A stretch of DNA of 64,000 nucleotides, taken from Hymenopus coronatus. Taxonomy: Eukaryota; Arthropoda; Insecta; Mantodea; Hymenopodidae. Position 1 is the first letter of the stretch. Every line of letters begins with the position of its first letter. Positions 46,269 to 58,172 of the stretch are shown piece after piece. A program made the translations under genes and the position numbers. The notes beneath the pieces are model-generated. The model worked only from the letters and a program-made list of their open reading frames with translations. It was not told where the DNA came from and ran no database searches. The DNA lies in NCBI GenBank assembly GCA_030762935.1, contig CM060899.1:64964501-65028500 (forward strand). Reading direction: 5' to 3'.

Positions 46269-47138
46269 ATCTGATGTGTTACATTCAAATGACTTTCCCT
46301 ACACTCTGCAATAAATCATTGTTAAAAAGCATATTCTTCTATCTATTTTATGATAATTGAGATAAACATTAGCAGATATTTTCTTAAATACTTGCTTCCT
46401 TGTAAGTAGAAGGAAAATAAGCAATGCTCTAGACTAAACCGAATGTCAAATGTTTTAAAAGCTGGTTGCCATGTGGTTGAAACCCGTTTCTATGCAGGGC
46501 CAGGAGTTTACAACTTTCCAGGTGAGAAAAGTTTAGATATTTTAAATCTGAAAACAGTAATCTCAAAAATGATCAGTTCCACGAAAAAGAAAAAAAAAAA
46601 AAGAAAAATATGTATGCCATAAATTCGTGTTATAAGGTGCTCTATATTTTTTATATACTAAGTATTTGTCTTCCCCTTATTGTTTACCAGTTAATCAAAA
46701 TTTATTCAGAATAAAGAGATCTTTAGAGGATATTCCCTGAAACGTCAAGATATATAATTTTTGGCATATAAATATCTTAAATATACGGTATTTTAATCAA
46801 AATCGTTAGAACCATTTTAGGAAATCAAAATTTTCGAAATATTTTCCATGTGAAGGGTAGGTTGGGGTGGGTTTTTTTTCTCTCTCAAAATCTTCGTGTC
46901 ACATCCCTGGAAGATACTAAACTTAAATTCCAAGTTTTGTATTTTACCGAATTTTCGTTTTTGAGCTATCGTGTTCACAAACAGACAGTGCGAACTTTTT
47001 CTAAAATTGTTTTTTTCGGACTAAGGGGATCCTAATACATATATTTCCGGTGAAATCTCGGTATTGCATTTTTGGGAGCAGTACAATACCTTCTCTATAC
47101 ACTATGTACATTGCGCACATGGGGCTAGAGAAGGTAAA
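46269..47138 (+). repeat. family H copy, B-like
   Basis: TCTGATGTGTTACATTCAAA to the alternative palindrome TTGCGCACATGGGGCTAGAG. Second of three head-to-tail plus-strand copies. Confidence 0.86.
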
Positions 47139-47986
47139 AAATATCTGGTGTTCCATTCACATGACTTTTTCTACATTTCTGCAACAAATTATTGTTAAAA
47201 AGCTTATGCTTCCATTCATTTCATTTTAACCGTCGAAAAATTGGCAGAAATAGTCTTATTACTTTCTTCCTTGCAAGTAGAAGCGAATTAAGGGAGTACC
47301 ATAGGTTAAAGTGATAGTCAAAAGCTGGTTGCTATGTGATTGAAGTTCCTTTGTTTGTATGGACAGGAGTTGACAAATTACTGCATGAGAAAAGTATAAA
47401 TTTTCAAAGCTGAAACTAAAAACAAGGAATATCTGAAAAACAATCAACTCCACGAAAAAAAATGTACATATCATAAATTGTGTGATTTAACATACTATAC
47501 ATTTTCTGTATGGTAAAACGGTTTAGCAGTTATGCAGGTATGCTGTTATGTAAAATTCATTCAGGAAAAACTTGTCTTCAGAGATTATTCCCAGAAAATT
47601 CAAGATATACATTTCATTTGTCATGTAAATATATTTAATATACGATATTTTAATCAAAATCGTTACAGGCATTTTTAAGAAAATAAAAATTTTCGAACCA
47701 AAAGTTTCATGTAAAGGGTAGTTGAGGGTGGGGGGGGGGATTTCCTTGAAAATATTCATGTCGCATCCTTGGGAGATACCAAACTTAAATACCAAGGTTG
47801 GTATTTAACGGTGTTTTCGTTTTTGAGTTATCGTGTTCACAAACACACATAAGGAAACTTTTTCTAAAAATGTTTTTTTCGGACTCAGAGGATCCTAATA
47901 CACGTATTTCCGGTGAAATCTCGGTATCGAATTTTTGGGTGCAATAAAATACCTTCTCTATACTCATACGGGGCTAGAGAAAGTAA
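47139..47986 (+). repeat. family H copy, subfamily A
   Basis: Third of three. The palindrome is reduced to CTATACTCATACGGGGCTAG, losing its centre. Confidence 0.87.
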
Positions 47987-48335
47987 AAATACGGTCCCTA
48001 GATTGTGGAACACATTCGATTATGCTGCTTGGCGATACCAGACAAACGGAGCTCGAAAAGCGGCGCGTGTCGTGCTGTGCCGTAGAGCAGACGGCGCCTA
48101 TTTTATTCTTGAATATGTCCGCCAACGCCAGAAAACGTTCCAACTTGTGTTAAATCCATTCACTTCGCTCTCTGTGCGGCTCCTATCTTGTTTCCCAGCT
48201 GTACATGAGTGTTTCATTGATGAGTGCGGTTCTTTTACCAACAGTCGGCATTACCTCTCCGCCCTTTTACTTAGTGGATATAGAAGATACTGTTTCCCAC
48301 ACATTTGCATAATCTTACGATTTATGCTATATACA
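47987..48335. other. unassigned, GC-richer spacer
   Basis: The + frame is open right across (to 48497), but its two ends are translated H sequence and no domain is seen in the middle. Confidence 0.35.
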
Positions 48336-48438
48336 TTTCAATTACTCTACACTACAATGTACATAGTGTATAGAGAAGATATTGTATTGCACCCAAAAAT
48401 TCTATACAAAGATTTCACCGGGAGTACATGTTCTGGAA
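48336..48438 (-). repeat. family H, 3' terminal fragment
   Basis: Palindrome CTACACTACAATGTACATAG and about 70 further bases. Confidence 0.8.
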
Positions 48439-49121
48439 AATCTGATGTGTTCCATTCACATGACTTTCTCTACATCTCTACAACAAATTATTGTTAAAAA
48501 GCTTATGCTTCTATTTACTTTATGCTAGTTGTTAAAACATTAGCAGATATATTCTTATTACTTGTTTCCTTGTAAGTAGAAGTGAAATAAGTGTACCCTA
48601 GGTTAAAGTGAAAGTCAAAAGTTGGTGGCTATGTCACTGAAGTTGCTTTGTTTGTATGAGAAAGGTATAAGTTTTTTAAAGCAGAAACCAAAAACAAGGA
48701 ATATCTCAAAAACTATGAACTTCATGAAAAAAAAAAAAAAAGGAAATTACATAAATTGTGTGTTTTAACGTGCTCTACAGTTTTCGTGTAGTAAGTTTTC
48801 GTCCAGCTCTTACGGTTTAGCAGTCATTCAAAATTCCGTAAAATTCATCCAGAATAAAGTACTCATCAGAAGCTATTACCAAAAAATTCAAGATAAACAT
48901 TTTATTTATCAGGTAAATAGCTTTAATATACGACAATTTAATCAAAATCGTTAGAGCCATCTTTGAGAAAATCAAAAGTTTTGAAAAAAGTTCCATGTAA
49001 AGGGTAGTTGGGGGTGGGGGGATTTTTCTCAAAATCTTCGTGTCGCATCCCTGGAAGATACTAAACTTAAGTACCAAGTTTGGTATTTTACCGACTTTTA
49101 GTTTTTGAGTTATCGTGTTCA

Positions 49122-49162
<41 letters not shown>

Positions 49163-49180
49163 TTTTCCGAAAATGTTTTT
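48439..49180 (+). repeat. family H copy, palindrome lost
   Basis: TCTGATGTGTTCCATTCAC to a CA run (49123-49160) and CCGAAAATGTTTTTT, where an inverted terminus begins. Confidence 0.87.
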
Positions 49181-49350
49181 TACTTTCTCTATGCGCACTA
49201 TACATAGTATATAGAGAAGGTATTGCACTCCACCAAAACATTCGATACCGAGATTTCACCGGAAATATTGTTTTAGGGTCCCCTTTATCTAAAAAAAGCA
49301 TTTTCGGAAAAAGGTCCGTGTGTGTGTCCGTGTATAGAGAAAGTAAAAAG
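49181..49350 (-). repeat. family H, 3' fragment joined to a plus-strand end
   Basis: Palindrome to GGTCCGTGTGTGTGTCCG, then a bare plus-strand terminus TGTATAGAGAAAGTAAAAAG. Confidence 0.78.
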
Positions 49351-49595
49351 TTTTGAGATGGGATAAATTAATGTATTTTGGTTCTTGTTATACCGTGTTT
49401 ATGCGTGCCATGTTTACGTATTTTGGTATTTCAATCTTCAGTGGAACTCCAAAGAAATTAACTGCGCATCCTCTTTGGCAACTTTCCAAAAACGCTGTGC
49501 TCCTACACGCATACTAACCACTACGCACATCAAGATTTATTATTATTACTATTATTATTATTGTTGTTAAAATTATTATTATTCTTATTATTAAT
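49351..49595. other. spacer with (TTA)n-like run
   Basis: TTATTATTA-type repeat at about 49537-49590, otherwise unassigned. Confidence 0.6.
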
Positions 49596-50458
49596 TTCTT
49601 TACACGTACTATATGCATAGTGTATAGAGAAGGTATTGCACTCCACCAAAAAATTTGATACCCAGAAGTCACCGGAAATATATGATTTAGGGTCCCCTGT
49701 ATCTAAAAAAAGTATTTTCAGAAAAAGGTCCATGTGTGTGTGTTTGTCCGTGTGTCTGTGAACACGATAACTCAAAAACGAAAAGTCGCTAAACTACCAA
49801 ACTTGGTATTTAAATTTAGTTTCTTCCAGGGATGCCACACGAAGTATTTGAGAAAAATCCTCCCACCCCCAACTACCCTTTACATGGAACTTTTTTCGAA
49901 AATTTTTATTTTCTCTAAAATGCCTCTAACGATTTTGATTAATATATCGTATATTAAATATATTTACTTGGCAAATAAAATGTATATCTTGAATTTTCTG
50001 GGAATAGCCTCTGAAGAGTACTTTATTCTGGATGAATTTTACGGAGTTTTGAATAACTGCTAAACCGTAAGAGAAGGACAAAAACTTACTACACATAAAA
50101 TGTAGAGCACATTAAAACACACAATTTATGATATATATATATTTTTTTTTCGTGGAGTTCATCGTTTTTTAGACATTCCTTGTTTTTGGTTTCTGCTATG
50201 AAAAACACACTTTTCTCATACAAGAATTTGTCAACTGCTGTCCATACAAACAAAGGAACTTGTCACATAGCAACCAGCTTCTGCCTATCACTTTAACCTA
50301 TGGTACTCCCTTATTTCGCTTCTACTTACAAGGAAGCAAGTAATAAAACTATTTTTTTCTGATTAGCATGAAGTAAATAGAAGCATAATGTTTTTAAGAA
50401 TAATTTGTTGCAGAGATGTAGAGAAAGTCATTTGAATGGTACACATCAGAGTTTTTTT
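49596..50458 (-). repeat. family H, full-length copy, subfamily A
   Basis: TTTCTTTACACGTACTATAT to TTTGAATGGTACACATCAG. Confidence 0.9.
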
Positions 50459-50740
50459 ATTATTATCATCGTTGTTGTTGCGAGTATAAAACAAAAGATA
50501 TAAATAGAAAACTAAACCTATTCCAACACATTTGTGGAACAAAGAAACTTTGTTGAAATGTTATAAAGTCTTAGCAGTGACTGTACTATTATATGGGTCC
50601 GAACGCTGTACTCGTATATAGCTTTGGGACGGATTGAAATTCTTGAGGTTTGTGGCAGGTTACACTTTAATGGACAAACAGAGCAAGGTAGATATCCGCT
50701 CTCAAGCTAAATGACATTAGTACACAGAGTAACCTAAGAA
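50459..50740. other. unassigned spacer
   Basis: Nothing recognised. Confidence 0.45.
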
Positions 50741-50811
50741 AAAAAATTTGATGTGTACCATTCACATGACTTTCTCTATATCCCTGCAACAAATTATTCT
50801 TAAAAAGCTTT
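50741..50811 (+). repeat. family H, 5' terminal fragment
   Basis: TTTGATGTGTACCATTCACA to TCTTAAAAAGCTTTA, cut by repeat X. Confidence 0.8.
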
Positions 50812-50974
50812 ATGCAGTGTGGTTGGTGAAGCACGTTTTTGTCACGTCGCCATATTTTGATTCTACACTTGAGATGAGTACGGCTTTTGTGATTAATTGT
50901 GTACCCAAAATAAATAAGATTTTGTGGTGTTAAATGTCAACAAACAGTACAATTGGACTGTAGGTTTTAAACCA

Positions 50975-51060
50975 GGTGAATACGTGTGTGGTGTTTGGTT
51001 GTAGTTTCCCGAATAGCAGGAGCAAAAACAGGGAAAGGGAAATGTGTTTCAATACATAGG
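50975..51060 (+). pseudogene. THAP-like zinc-finger start, first unit, in repeat X
   Basis: VNTCVVFGCSFPNSRSKNRE then a stop at TAG (51058-51060). Both Cys of the first pair are present. There is no Met directly before it; the frame may begin after an AG at 50972-50974 (CCAG|GTGAAT). Confidence 0.5.
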
Positions 51061-51145
51061 CTAGGGTACCTATTTAAGTAATTTCGTGGTGTTAAGGGCT
51101 CAATTAAGCAGCAAATTTAGAGTGTCTAAAACTTACACTTATATA

Positions 51146-51232
51146 ATGGTCAATACGTGTGTGGTGTTTGGTTGTAGTTTCTCGAATAGCAGAAGCGTAA
51201 ACAAGGAAAGGTTAACGTACTTATTTAAGTGA
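51146..51232 (+). pseudogene. THAP-like zinc-finger start, second unit, in repeat X
   Basis: ATG at 51146: MVNTCVVFGCSFSNSRSVNK, then ERLTYLFK and a stop. It is the best kept of the four units. MV-x-x-C-x4-C is the usual opening of THAP domains; the remaining ligands are absent. Confidence 0.55.
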
Positions 51233-51779
51233 TTTTTAAGTGGCGTACTTTGTGAAATATGTTATAAAATTTCAACATAACAATTCTGCATTGTTTGTTA
51301 GATTTTAGATTTTCAACTCTGAAAGACCTTGGAGAAATTTGAGTAAAAATAATTCGCAGACAAAATTGGCAACCTACTACGGTTTATAAGAAACATCTTG
51401 CTAATTCGCTCATTTAGAAGCTATCGCCATAAATAATCCGAATAAAATTATGTGTTGATGATACCAGAACTGTGAGAATAGGGGGCGTGTTCCTCGGATA
51501 ATGAAGTCATTTTCTTTACGATAATCTCTGACACTTGTCGCTTTCTTTCTTTTTTTTTTTTTTTTACACTTGAGTTCATGTAGTGGAATTAATGGGTATA
51601 TGCATGAAAGGCAAGCAACAAGGTTTGGTCAAAATGTGATATTTTGCCCTCCTTCAGTTTCAAACCAAGAAATTAGAACAAATGTAAGTTATGACCTTGT
51701 CGGGATGTTTACTGCAATAATACCAATTTATCATAAGTAATAGAGCCTCAACTTTTTTCGATATATTTGCGAGCAACTT

Positions 51780-52200
51780 AAATTTATCTAGAGAAAATTT
51801 GTAGTTCGAGTTGTATTTAATAAGACTATTTCGTGAATAAAATAATAATGATTAGCCTATATAGACATGAATAGTATTCCAAAAATCCCCATTAGTCTTG
51901 ACGTATATTTGCACCGAAATCACTGCAACTTGATGTCCATATCATAAATTTCAGATCTCTTTGTATTGTTACATTCTATTATTTTTGCTTAGTAAAGCAT
52001 TATGGCAATTAATCTTTTGGAACTTCCGCCATTATATACGGGAATATCACTGCACATTGATATTCAGAAGAAAAAAGAAATGCACGTGGTTGCGATAAAG
52101 TTAGAAAAATAATTTACGTGGGTGTGATAAAACGATTAAAATACAGAAATTCCGATTGGATGGAATTGGCCACTTCCTTCGATCACGTGTCATGAGCGAA

Positions 52201-52205
<5 letters not shown>
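51780..52205 (-). repeat. repeat M, third copy
   Basis: Reverse complement of the units at 32396-33325, from CTCGAACTACAAATTTTC-type flank to TTTCGCTCATGACACGTGAT. Interior slightly shorter. Confidence 0.75.

Positions 52206-52246
<41 letters not shown>
52203..52246. repeat. (TA)n microsatellite
   Basis: About 21 TA units at the edge of the repeat M copy. Confidence 0.92.
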
Positions 52247-52248
<2 letters not shown>

Positions 52249-52589
52249 GAATCGCAGAAATGTATGTAAGCGTATCACTTCCGAATGACTGCATCAAATT
52301 GAGCAATTGTTTTTTTGTTGTGTTCGTTATTGTCACGACATGGTTTGTTTAAAAGAAAATGTTTTAAAATCCTACGGGAAATTTGTTAAAATCTCATTAT
52401 ATGAATCAGTACAGTTTGATTATTCCTTTAATTATCCATTTATTGATGAGGAGGATAAAATATTTATTTAGTATAACAAAGTACTCTTGATTTCCAATCA
52501 AAAAGTTAATATCTTAGAATAAATAATTCAAGTATTAACTTTTATATCCACAACTGTATTAATAATTTCCTTTGTTGTCTAATGCCAAG
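52247..52589. other. AT-rich region, unassigned
   Basis: Nothing recognised. Confidence 0.5.
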
Positions 52590-53220
52590 GGAACGCAATC
52601 GGTTAATTGCCGCCAGATGGCAATGGTACCACTGTTATTTGTTGCTAAATGTCAGTAGTAGTTGCCTATGTTCCCTCCCCATTCAGTGTTAAGGTAACGC
52701 ACCAGTTTATCGAGACAGTGACGCAACGCAGCAGTGAAATTGAATTACATTTTTATGAATTAACTGTCCTTTCCTTGCTCCTATCGTTTAAAATAAACAA
52801 GCAAAGAAGCTTTCCTGGCGAGGAACACCTAGAGTGTGTACTTATTTGTTTGGCGCTAAATGGCCGTAGTACTGCTCTATTTTTCCTCCCCATTCAATTT
52901 TAAGTGCGCACCAGTTTATCGAGACAATGACGCGACGCAGCAGTGAAATTCAAATAATTTTTAATGTATTAACTGTCCTTTCCTTGCTCCTATCGTTTAA
53001 AATAAAGAAGCAAAGAAGCTTTCCTGGCGAGGAACATCTAGAGTAAGTATTTATTTGTTGCTGCAAGATGACTGTACTGCCTTATTTTTCCTCCCCATTC
53101 AATGCTAAGGGAATGCACCCGGTTATGGAGTCACTGACGCAAGATAACAGTGAAAATCAAATATAATCCTTATGCATTGACTATCGTTCCCGTGATCATA
53201 TTGTTTAAATAACGAAATAA
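52590..53220 (+). repeat. tandem repeat, ~205-211 bp unit, three units
   Basis: CCTCCCCATTCA recurs with CATTC at 52680, 52891 and 53096. Units 1 and 2 share GTGACGCAACGCAGCAGTG-type sequence and AAGCTTTCCTGGCGAGGAAC. Unit 3 is more diverged. Confidence 0.88.
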
Positions 53221-53847
53221 GAAATACGTATTTTTTGTTGTAATTCTTTAAAATGGACAAGTTATAAATGCTTCTTGGGATCTGAAAATGGCGGAGAAAT
53301 GACGGGACCCGGACAGTAAACCATTTTAGGCTAACTTCCTATTGTAGATGTTGGTTATTTGAGGTTATGTGGTACATGAGCTAGCTAAAGGTGATCTCAT
53401 CAGAACATGAAGATACACCCCGTCACCATCACACTGCAATTGCGGTGCCCTTAATACATTTGCTCAAGTAATATGTTGGGTTGAATGGAGAATTTTAATA
53501 TACAAAGCTATCAAAGAAAAACTAATCAATTGCCCAACCAGATCTTTAGTTATGCCATTGTTAACCTTAAAATGGCTATTTTGACATAGTATAAAATAAA
53601 GAAGGGGTGGAAAGCACTAGGAGTAAAGGAAAGAAAGAGATTCGGAAGAAGGATGAATGTTACTTTATGACTTTCTCCTTAATGTAATTCAGCGTTTACC
53701 CGCCACACTATGGAAGCGCTGCCATTACTGTTATTATCCCAACGGCATCCTTGCTTACCTACGCTGTTAACTGCATATATCATCCTTTCCACAACCTTAT
53801 GGGTGCGCTGACTTCGTCCTTTTCGCAATACCAATTAATAGGCTACA
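53221..53847. other. unassigned region upstream of Helitron remnant
   Basis: Could include lost parts of the Helitron. I cannot read helicase motifs here. Confidence 0.4.
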
Positions 53848-54600
53848 TTGCGCAGATCATTGAGCTTTTCATATGCAAAGGCATTATTAGATATTGGCAA
53901 TGGGAAAATTCCTGTTGACATTTATACTGGCCTAATTTCGTTTCCACCAAATTTTTGTCACCTCACAACGTCAAAGGAAGAATTAATGTCGAAAGTGTTC
54001 CCAAATGTTGGTACAAATTACAAAAACTGTGCTCGGTTGAGCGAACGAGCCATTTTAGCAGTAACTAATAGGAATTTAGATGATTTGTATAAAACAATTC
54101 AGAGTAAAATTGATGGCCAAATGCATAAATTTAAGTCGTTTGGTTCCATTATCAATCCAAATGAAGTCGTCAATTGTGTAACTGAATTCCTAAATGCATT
54201 GAATTTGCCAGTATTACCGCCACACAATTTACAGCTCAAGGTTGACTCGGTGACAATTATGCTACGTGATCTCAGTCAGCCAACAATATGCAATGGAACA
54301 AAACTCGCTGTTAAAAAATTATGAAAATTTTGATAGGGCTACTATAATCATAGGAAAGTTCAAAAGCGAGGATGTGCTTATTCCAGAATACTACTAATGC
54401 CAACCGACTTTCCCTTTGAACTTAAATTCAGTTTCCGGTGGGCCTTACATTCTAAGGCCAATCGTTGGAAGTGTGTGGAGTTTACCTTGAATAGCCGTGT
54501 TTTTCGCATGGGTAGTTGAACGTTTCGTGCTCGAGAGTCGGCAAACCATCGGCGCTATTTGCTTCCTCTCCGGAAGGAAAATTGTATATTACAAGGCATT
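53848..54600 (+). pseudogene. Helitron Rep/helicase, C-terminal helicase remnant
   Basis: Rolling-circle transposon protein, PIF1-like helicase part only. The open frame to 54324 reads LLDIGNGKIPVD, TSKEELMSKVFPN, TNYKNCARLSERAILAVTN (the end of the core) and VTIMLRDLSQPTICNGTKLA (2B-like region). Further downstream, in shifting frames with stops, are IIGKFKSEDVLIP, PTDFPFEL, and near the end PCFSHG, then a motif VI-like CSRVGKPSALFA. The Rep (HUH) domain and helicase motifs I-III are absent. No 3' CTRR end was found with confidence. It is dead and 5' truncated, and belongs to a conventional Helitron lineage by these motifs. Confidence 0.88.
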
Positions 54601-54693
54601 AAAATAAAGTATTTAATTGTGATTTTATTTCATAGCATGGTGGTACTGTAGGCGGAAGATTTTGTCTCAGTTCTTCCATTAGGTACATCACCC

Positions 54694-54885
54694 TTGCGGG
54701 CCGCGCTTCTCACCTAGATGGCCCGGGTTCGATCCCAAGCGACTGCATGTGAGATTTGTGGTGGGCAAAGCGCCGCAGGGGTGGGTTTTCTCCGGTTTCC
54801 CCCGCCAGGAAATTCCGGTTTCTTCTATCTTCATACATGTATCATCGTAACACCCGTTCGAAGCCGTGGCGGGCAGCTAGTAGTC
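54694..54885 (+). mobile_element. SINE3, truncated copy
   Basis: Contains the B box GGGTTCGATCCC and TGTGAGATTTGTGGTGGGC to TTTCTCCGGTTTCCCCC, as in 35490-35580. The A-box half is missing and the 3' part diverges. Confidence 0.82.
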
Positions 54886-54949
54886 AATAATAACTTCTGA
54901 CAGGCCGAAAAATGTGATTGTATTAAATATTTCTTCAACTAGAGACCTC

Positions 54950-55070
54950 TCCTCTTCCATTGTCCTTTGTTCATTGCTTCAAAATCTTGGACAAACAATT
55001 AATTTGACAGATGTTGCGTATGGTGTTTATGTAGATCGCAAGATGGCGGCTGGTCACAAAACGCTAGGCA
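54950..55070 (+). repeat. repeat X, fragment of the far end
   Basis: CAATTAATTTGACAGATGTT and ATGGCGGCTGGTCACAAAAC match the minus strand of 42865-42965. Confidence 0.7.
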
Positions 55071-55497
55071 TTTAGCTTGTTTACTTGCGGCCAACGCAGC
55101 AACTATCTCGGGTGTGTATAGCGAGTACAGGCTACTTGAATGTAAACACGATAGCAGCGCCACCGATTCCTAGTGCCATCAACATGCTCTGTGTTGCAGT
55201 AAATTATAATTATCTCGTAGCCTATACAAGATTTTTGTTTTAGTATTTATTTATTCTGGTTGAAGGTGTAGAAATACGTTAGAGAGGGTGTTGATGTAAA
55301 GAATGAGCTCTCATTGCATAATGATGGTTGCCCCGGATGTATGAGGGAGAGAGAGTTCCGGCCAGATTATTTTTACCAATGTGATGACGTAGCGACCGCG
55401 TGGTTTAGCGGAGCGTGTAGCCGCCCTCCCAATTTCCTGTGCCACTTTTGGCTCTAGTATCCGTGCCCTCCTGTTTTGGTGGCCCTTAATTGTATTA
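55071..55497. other. unassigned spacer
   Basis: No recognisable repeat; a weak A-box-like GCGTGGTTTAGCGGAGCG at about 55398 lacks a B box. Confidence 0.4.
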
Positions 55498-56120
55498 TTA
55501 CTTTCTCTACACGTACTCTGTACATAGTGTATAGAGAAGGTGGTATTGTAATGCACCCAAAAATTCCATACCGAGATTTCACCGGAAATATGTGCTTTGA
55601 GACCCCCTGAATCCAAGAAAAGCATTTTTAGAAAAATGTCCGTATCTATGTGTGTCTGTAGGCAGCATAGCTCAAAAACGAAAAGTCCGATAAAAACCAA
55701 ACTTGGTATTTAAGTTTGGTATCTTCCAAGGATGCGACACGAAGATTTTCAAGATAATCCTCCCACCCCAAACTACCCTTTACAAGGAAAAAATTTAGAA
55801 CATTTTGATTTTCTCAAAAATGGCTCTAACGATTTTGATTAAAATTTCGAATATTAAAGATATTTACCTGACAAATAAAATGTATATCTTGAATTTTCTG
55901 GGAATAGCCTATGAGGACTACTTTATTCTGGATGAATTTTACGGAATTTTGCATGGCAGCTAAACCGTAAGAGATGGACAAAAACTTATCACACAAAAAA
56001 TGTAGAGCATGTTAAAACACACGATTTGTCTAATATTTGTCTAATATATGTACACTTTCTTCATGAGTTGATGGTTTTTGAGATATTCCTTGTTATTGAT
56101 TTCAGCTTTGAAAACTTACA
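55498..56120 (-). repeat. family H copy, 5' truncated, subfamily A
   Basis: ACTTTCTCTACACGTACTCT to TTTCAGCTTTGAAAACTTAC. Confidence 0.88.
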
Positions 56121-56587
56121 CTAACTTGGTATTTAAGTTCAGTATTTTCAAGAATGCGACACGAAGATTTTTTAAAAAAAATCCCGCATCCCAACTATCT
56201 TTTGTATGCTACATTTTTCAAAAATTATGATTTTTTTAAAAAATTATTAATGATTTTGATAAAAATGATTGGTTTAAGATATTTTCATAACAAAAGAAAT
56301 ATATATCTGGAGTTTTCTGGGTGTAGGCTCTGAAAATATCTTCATTCAGGATCCTTTTTGTGTGATTCATAAGCTGTAGACAGACAAAAACACAAGCGTA
56401 GATTTCATTAGAGCATGTGACGATCGCTTCAGCCTGTGCATTTTGTTATTTCCCTTCTACTAGTAATAAGACTAATTCTGCTTATGTTTATTTTTATTAG
56501 CATGATGTAGATACAGATTAACTTTTTGAATAAAAGGTTTGTTAATGTTTATCTCGATTGTCATGAAGTAGATAAAAGTATACATGT
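56121..56587 (-). repeat. family H fragment, strongly diverged
   Basis: Starts ACTTGGTATTTAAGTTCAG (half of the central palindrome) and ends in scrambled 5' sequence without a terminus. One of the oldest-looking copies. Confidence 0.75.
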
Positions 56588-57437
56588 TTACTTTCTCTAG
56601 CCCTATATGTGCAATGTACATAGGGATAGAGAAGGTATTATAATGCACCAAAAAATTCGATACCGAGATTTCACCGGAAATATATGTTTTAGGGTCCCCA
56701 ATATCCAAAAAAAGCATTTTCACAAAAAGATCCGTGTGTGTGTGTGTGTGTGTGTCCGTGTGCCTGTGAACACGATAACTCAAAAACGAAAAGTCGGTAA
56801 AATACCAAACTTGGTATTTAAGTTTAGTATCTTCCAGGGATGCGACACGAAGATTTTGAGAAAAATACCCCCAACCCCAACTACCCTTTACATGCAACTT
56901 TTTTCGAGAATTTTATTTTCTCAAAAATGGCTCTAACGATTTTGATTAAAATTTCGTATATTAAACATATTTACCTGACAAATAAAATGTATATCTTGAA
57001 TTTTCTGGGAATAGCCTCTGGATGAATTTTACTAAATTTTGAATAACTGCTAAACCGTAAGAGATGAACAAAAATTTAGTACACAAAAAATGTAGAGCAC
57101 ATTAAAACACACAATTTATGTTATATATATTTTTTTCGTGGAGTTCATCGTTTTTGTGACATTCCTTATTTTTGGTTTCTGCTATGAAAAACGTATACTT
57201 TTCTCATACTGGAACTTGTCAACTCCTATCCATATAAACAAAGGAACTTCATTGACATAGCAACCAGCTTTTGACTATCACTTTAACCTACGGTTGTCCC
57301 TTATTTCGCTTCTACTTACAAGGATGCGAGTAATAAGACTATTCTGCATAAAGTAAATAGAAGTATAAGCTTTTTAAGAATCATTTGTTGCAGGGATATG
57401 GAGAAAGTCATGTGAATGGTACACATCAGATTTTTAA
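56588..57437 (-). repeat. family H, full-length copy, subfamily A
   Basis: Alternative palindrome with matching arms CTAGCCCTATATG / CATAGGGATAG (56597-56629). 5' end ATGTGAATGGTACACATCAG. Confidence 0.9.
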
Positions 57438-58172
57438 AAAAAGGTCCGTGTGTGTGTGTGTCTGTGGACAGCATAGCCCCAAAACGAAAAGACCAAACTT
57501 GGTGTTTAGGTTTAGTATCTTCTAAGGATGCGACACGAAGATTTTCAAAAAAATCCCTCTACTAAAAACTACCCATTACATGGAACAAAATTTCGAAAAT
57601 TTTGTTTTTCTTAAAAATGGCTCTAACGATTTTGATTAAAATCCCGTATATTAAAGTTATTTATGTCCGAAATAAAATGTATATCTCGAATTTTCGGAGA
57701 ATAGCCTCTCAAGACCTCTTTATTCTGGATGAATTTTGCTTAACTGCTAAACCGTAAGAGAGAAAAAAACACACTACACAAAAAATGTACATCACAAGAC
57801 ACACAATTTATGTCCTTTACATTTTTGTTGTGGAGCTAACCGTTTATTTATTTCTGAGATATTCCTTGTTATTGGTTTCAATTGCGAAGTACTTTTCTCA
57901 GGCAGGAAGTGCTCGCTTTTCTTTTGTTCTACTCCTGGCCAAGCAAAGAAGTGATTTGCAATGACAATCGCATAACGATAACTTTTAAAACATTTGACAA
58001 TCATTTTAGCATAGCGCATTCCCTTATTCTCTTCTACTTATTAGGAACTAAGTATTAACATTGTGATAATATTTATCTCGATTAGCATTGTGTACAAAGA
58101 AGAATAAATCTTTTGTAGGAGGTTTGTAGAGTAGCTGGAGAAAGTCATGTGTGTGTAACACATAAGTTTTTT
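57438..58172 (-). repeat. family H copy lacking palindrome, subfamily B
   Basis: From AAAGGTCCGTGTGTGTGTG to TCATGTGTGTGTAACACATA. It ends only 154 bp before the host exon. Confidence 0.87.

Larger units (their letters stand above)
50812..51765 (+). repeat. repeat X, plus-strand copy
   Basis: Inverted partner of 42858-44215, lacking the 333-bp insertion and the CA run. A T tract at 51551-51566 replaces the CA region. Confidence 0.8.

Noticed and set aside
47913..48497. 194-codon open frame
   Set aside because: Begins and ends in translated H sequence; the middle has no recognisable domain and no splice evidence.
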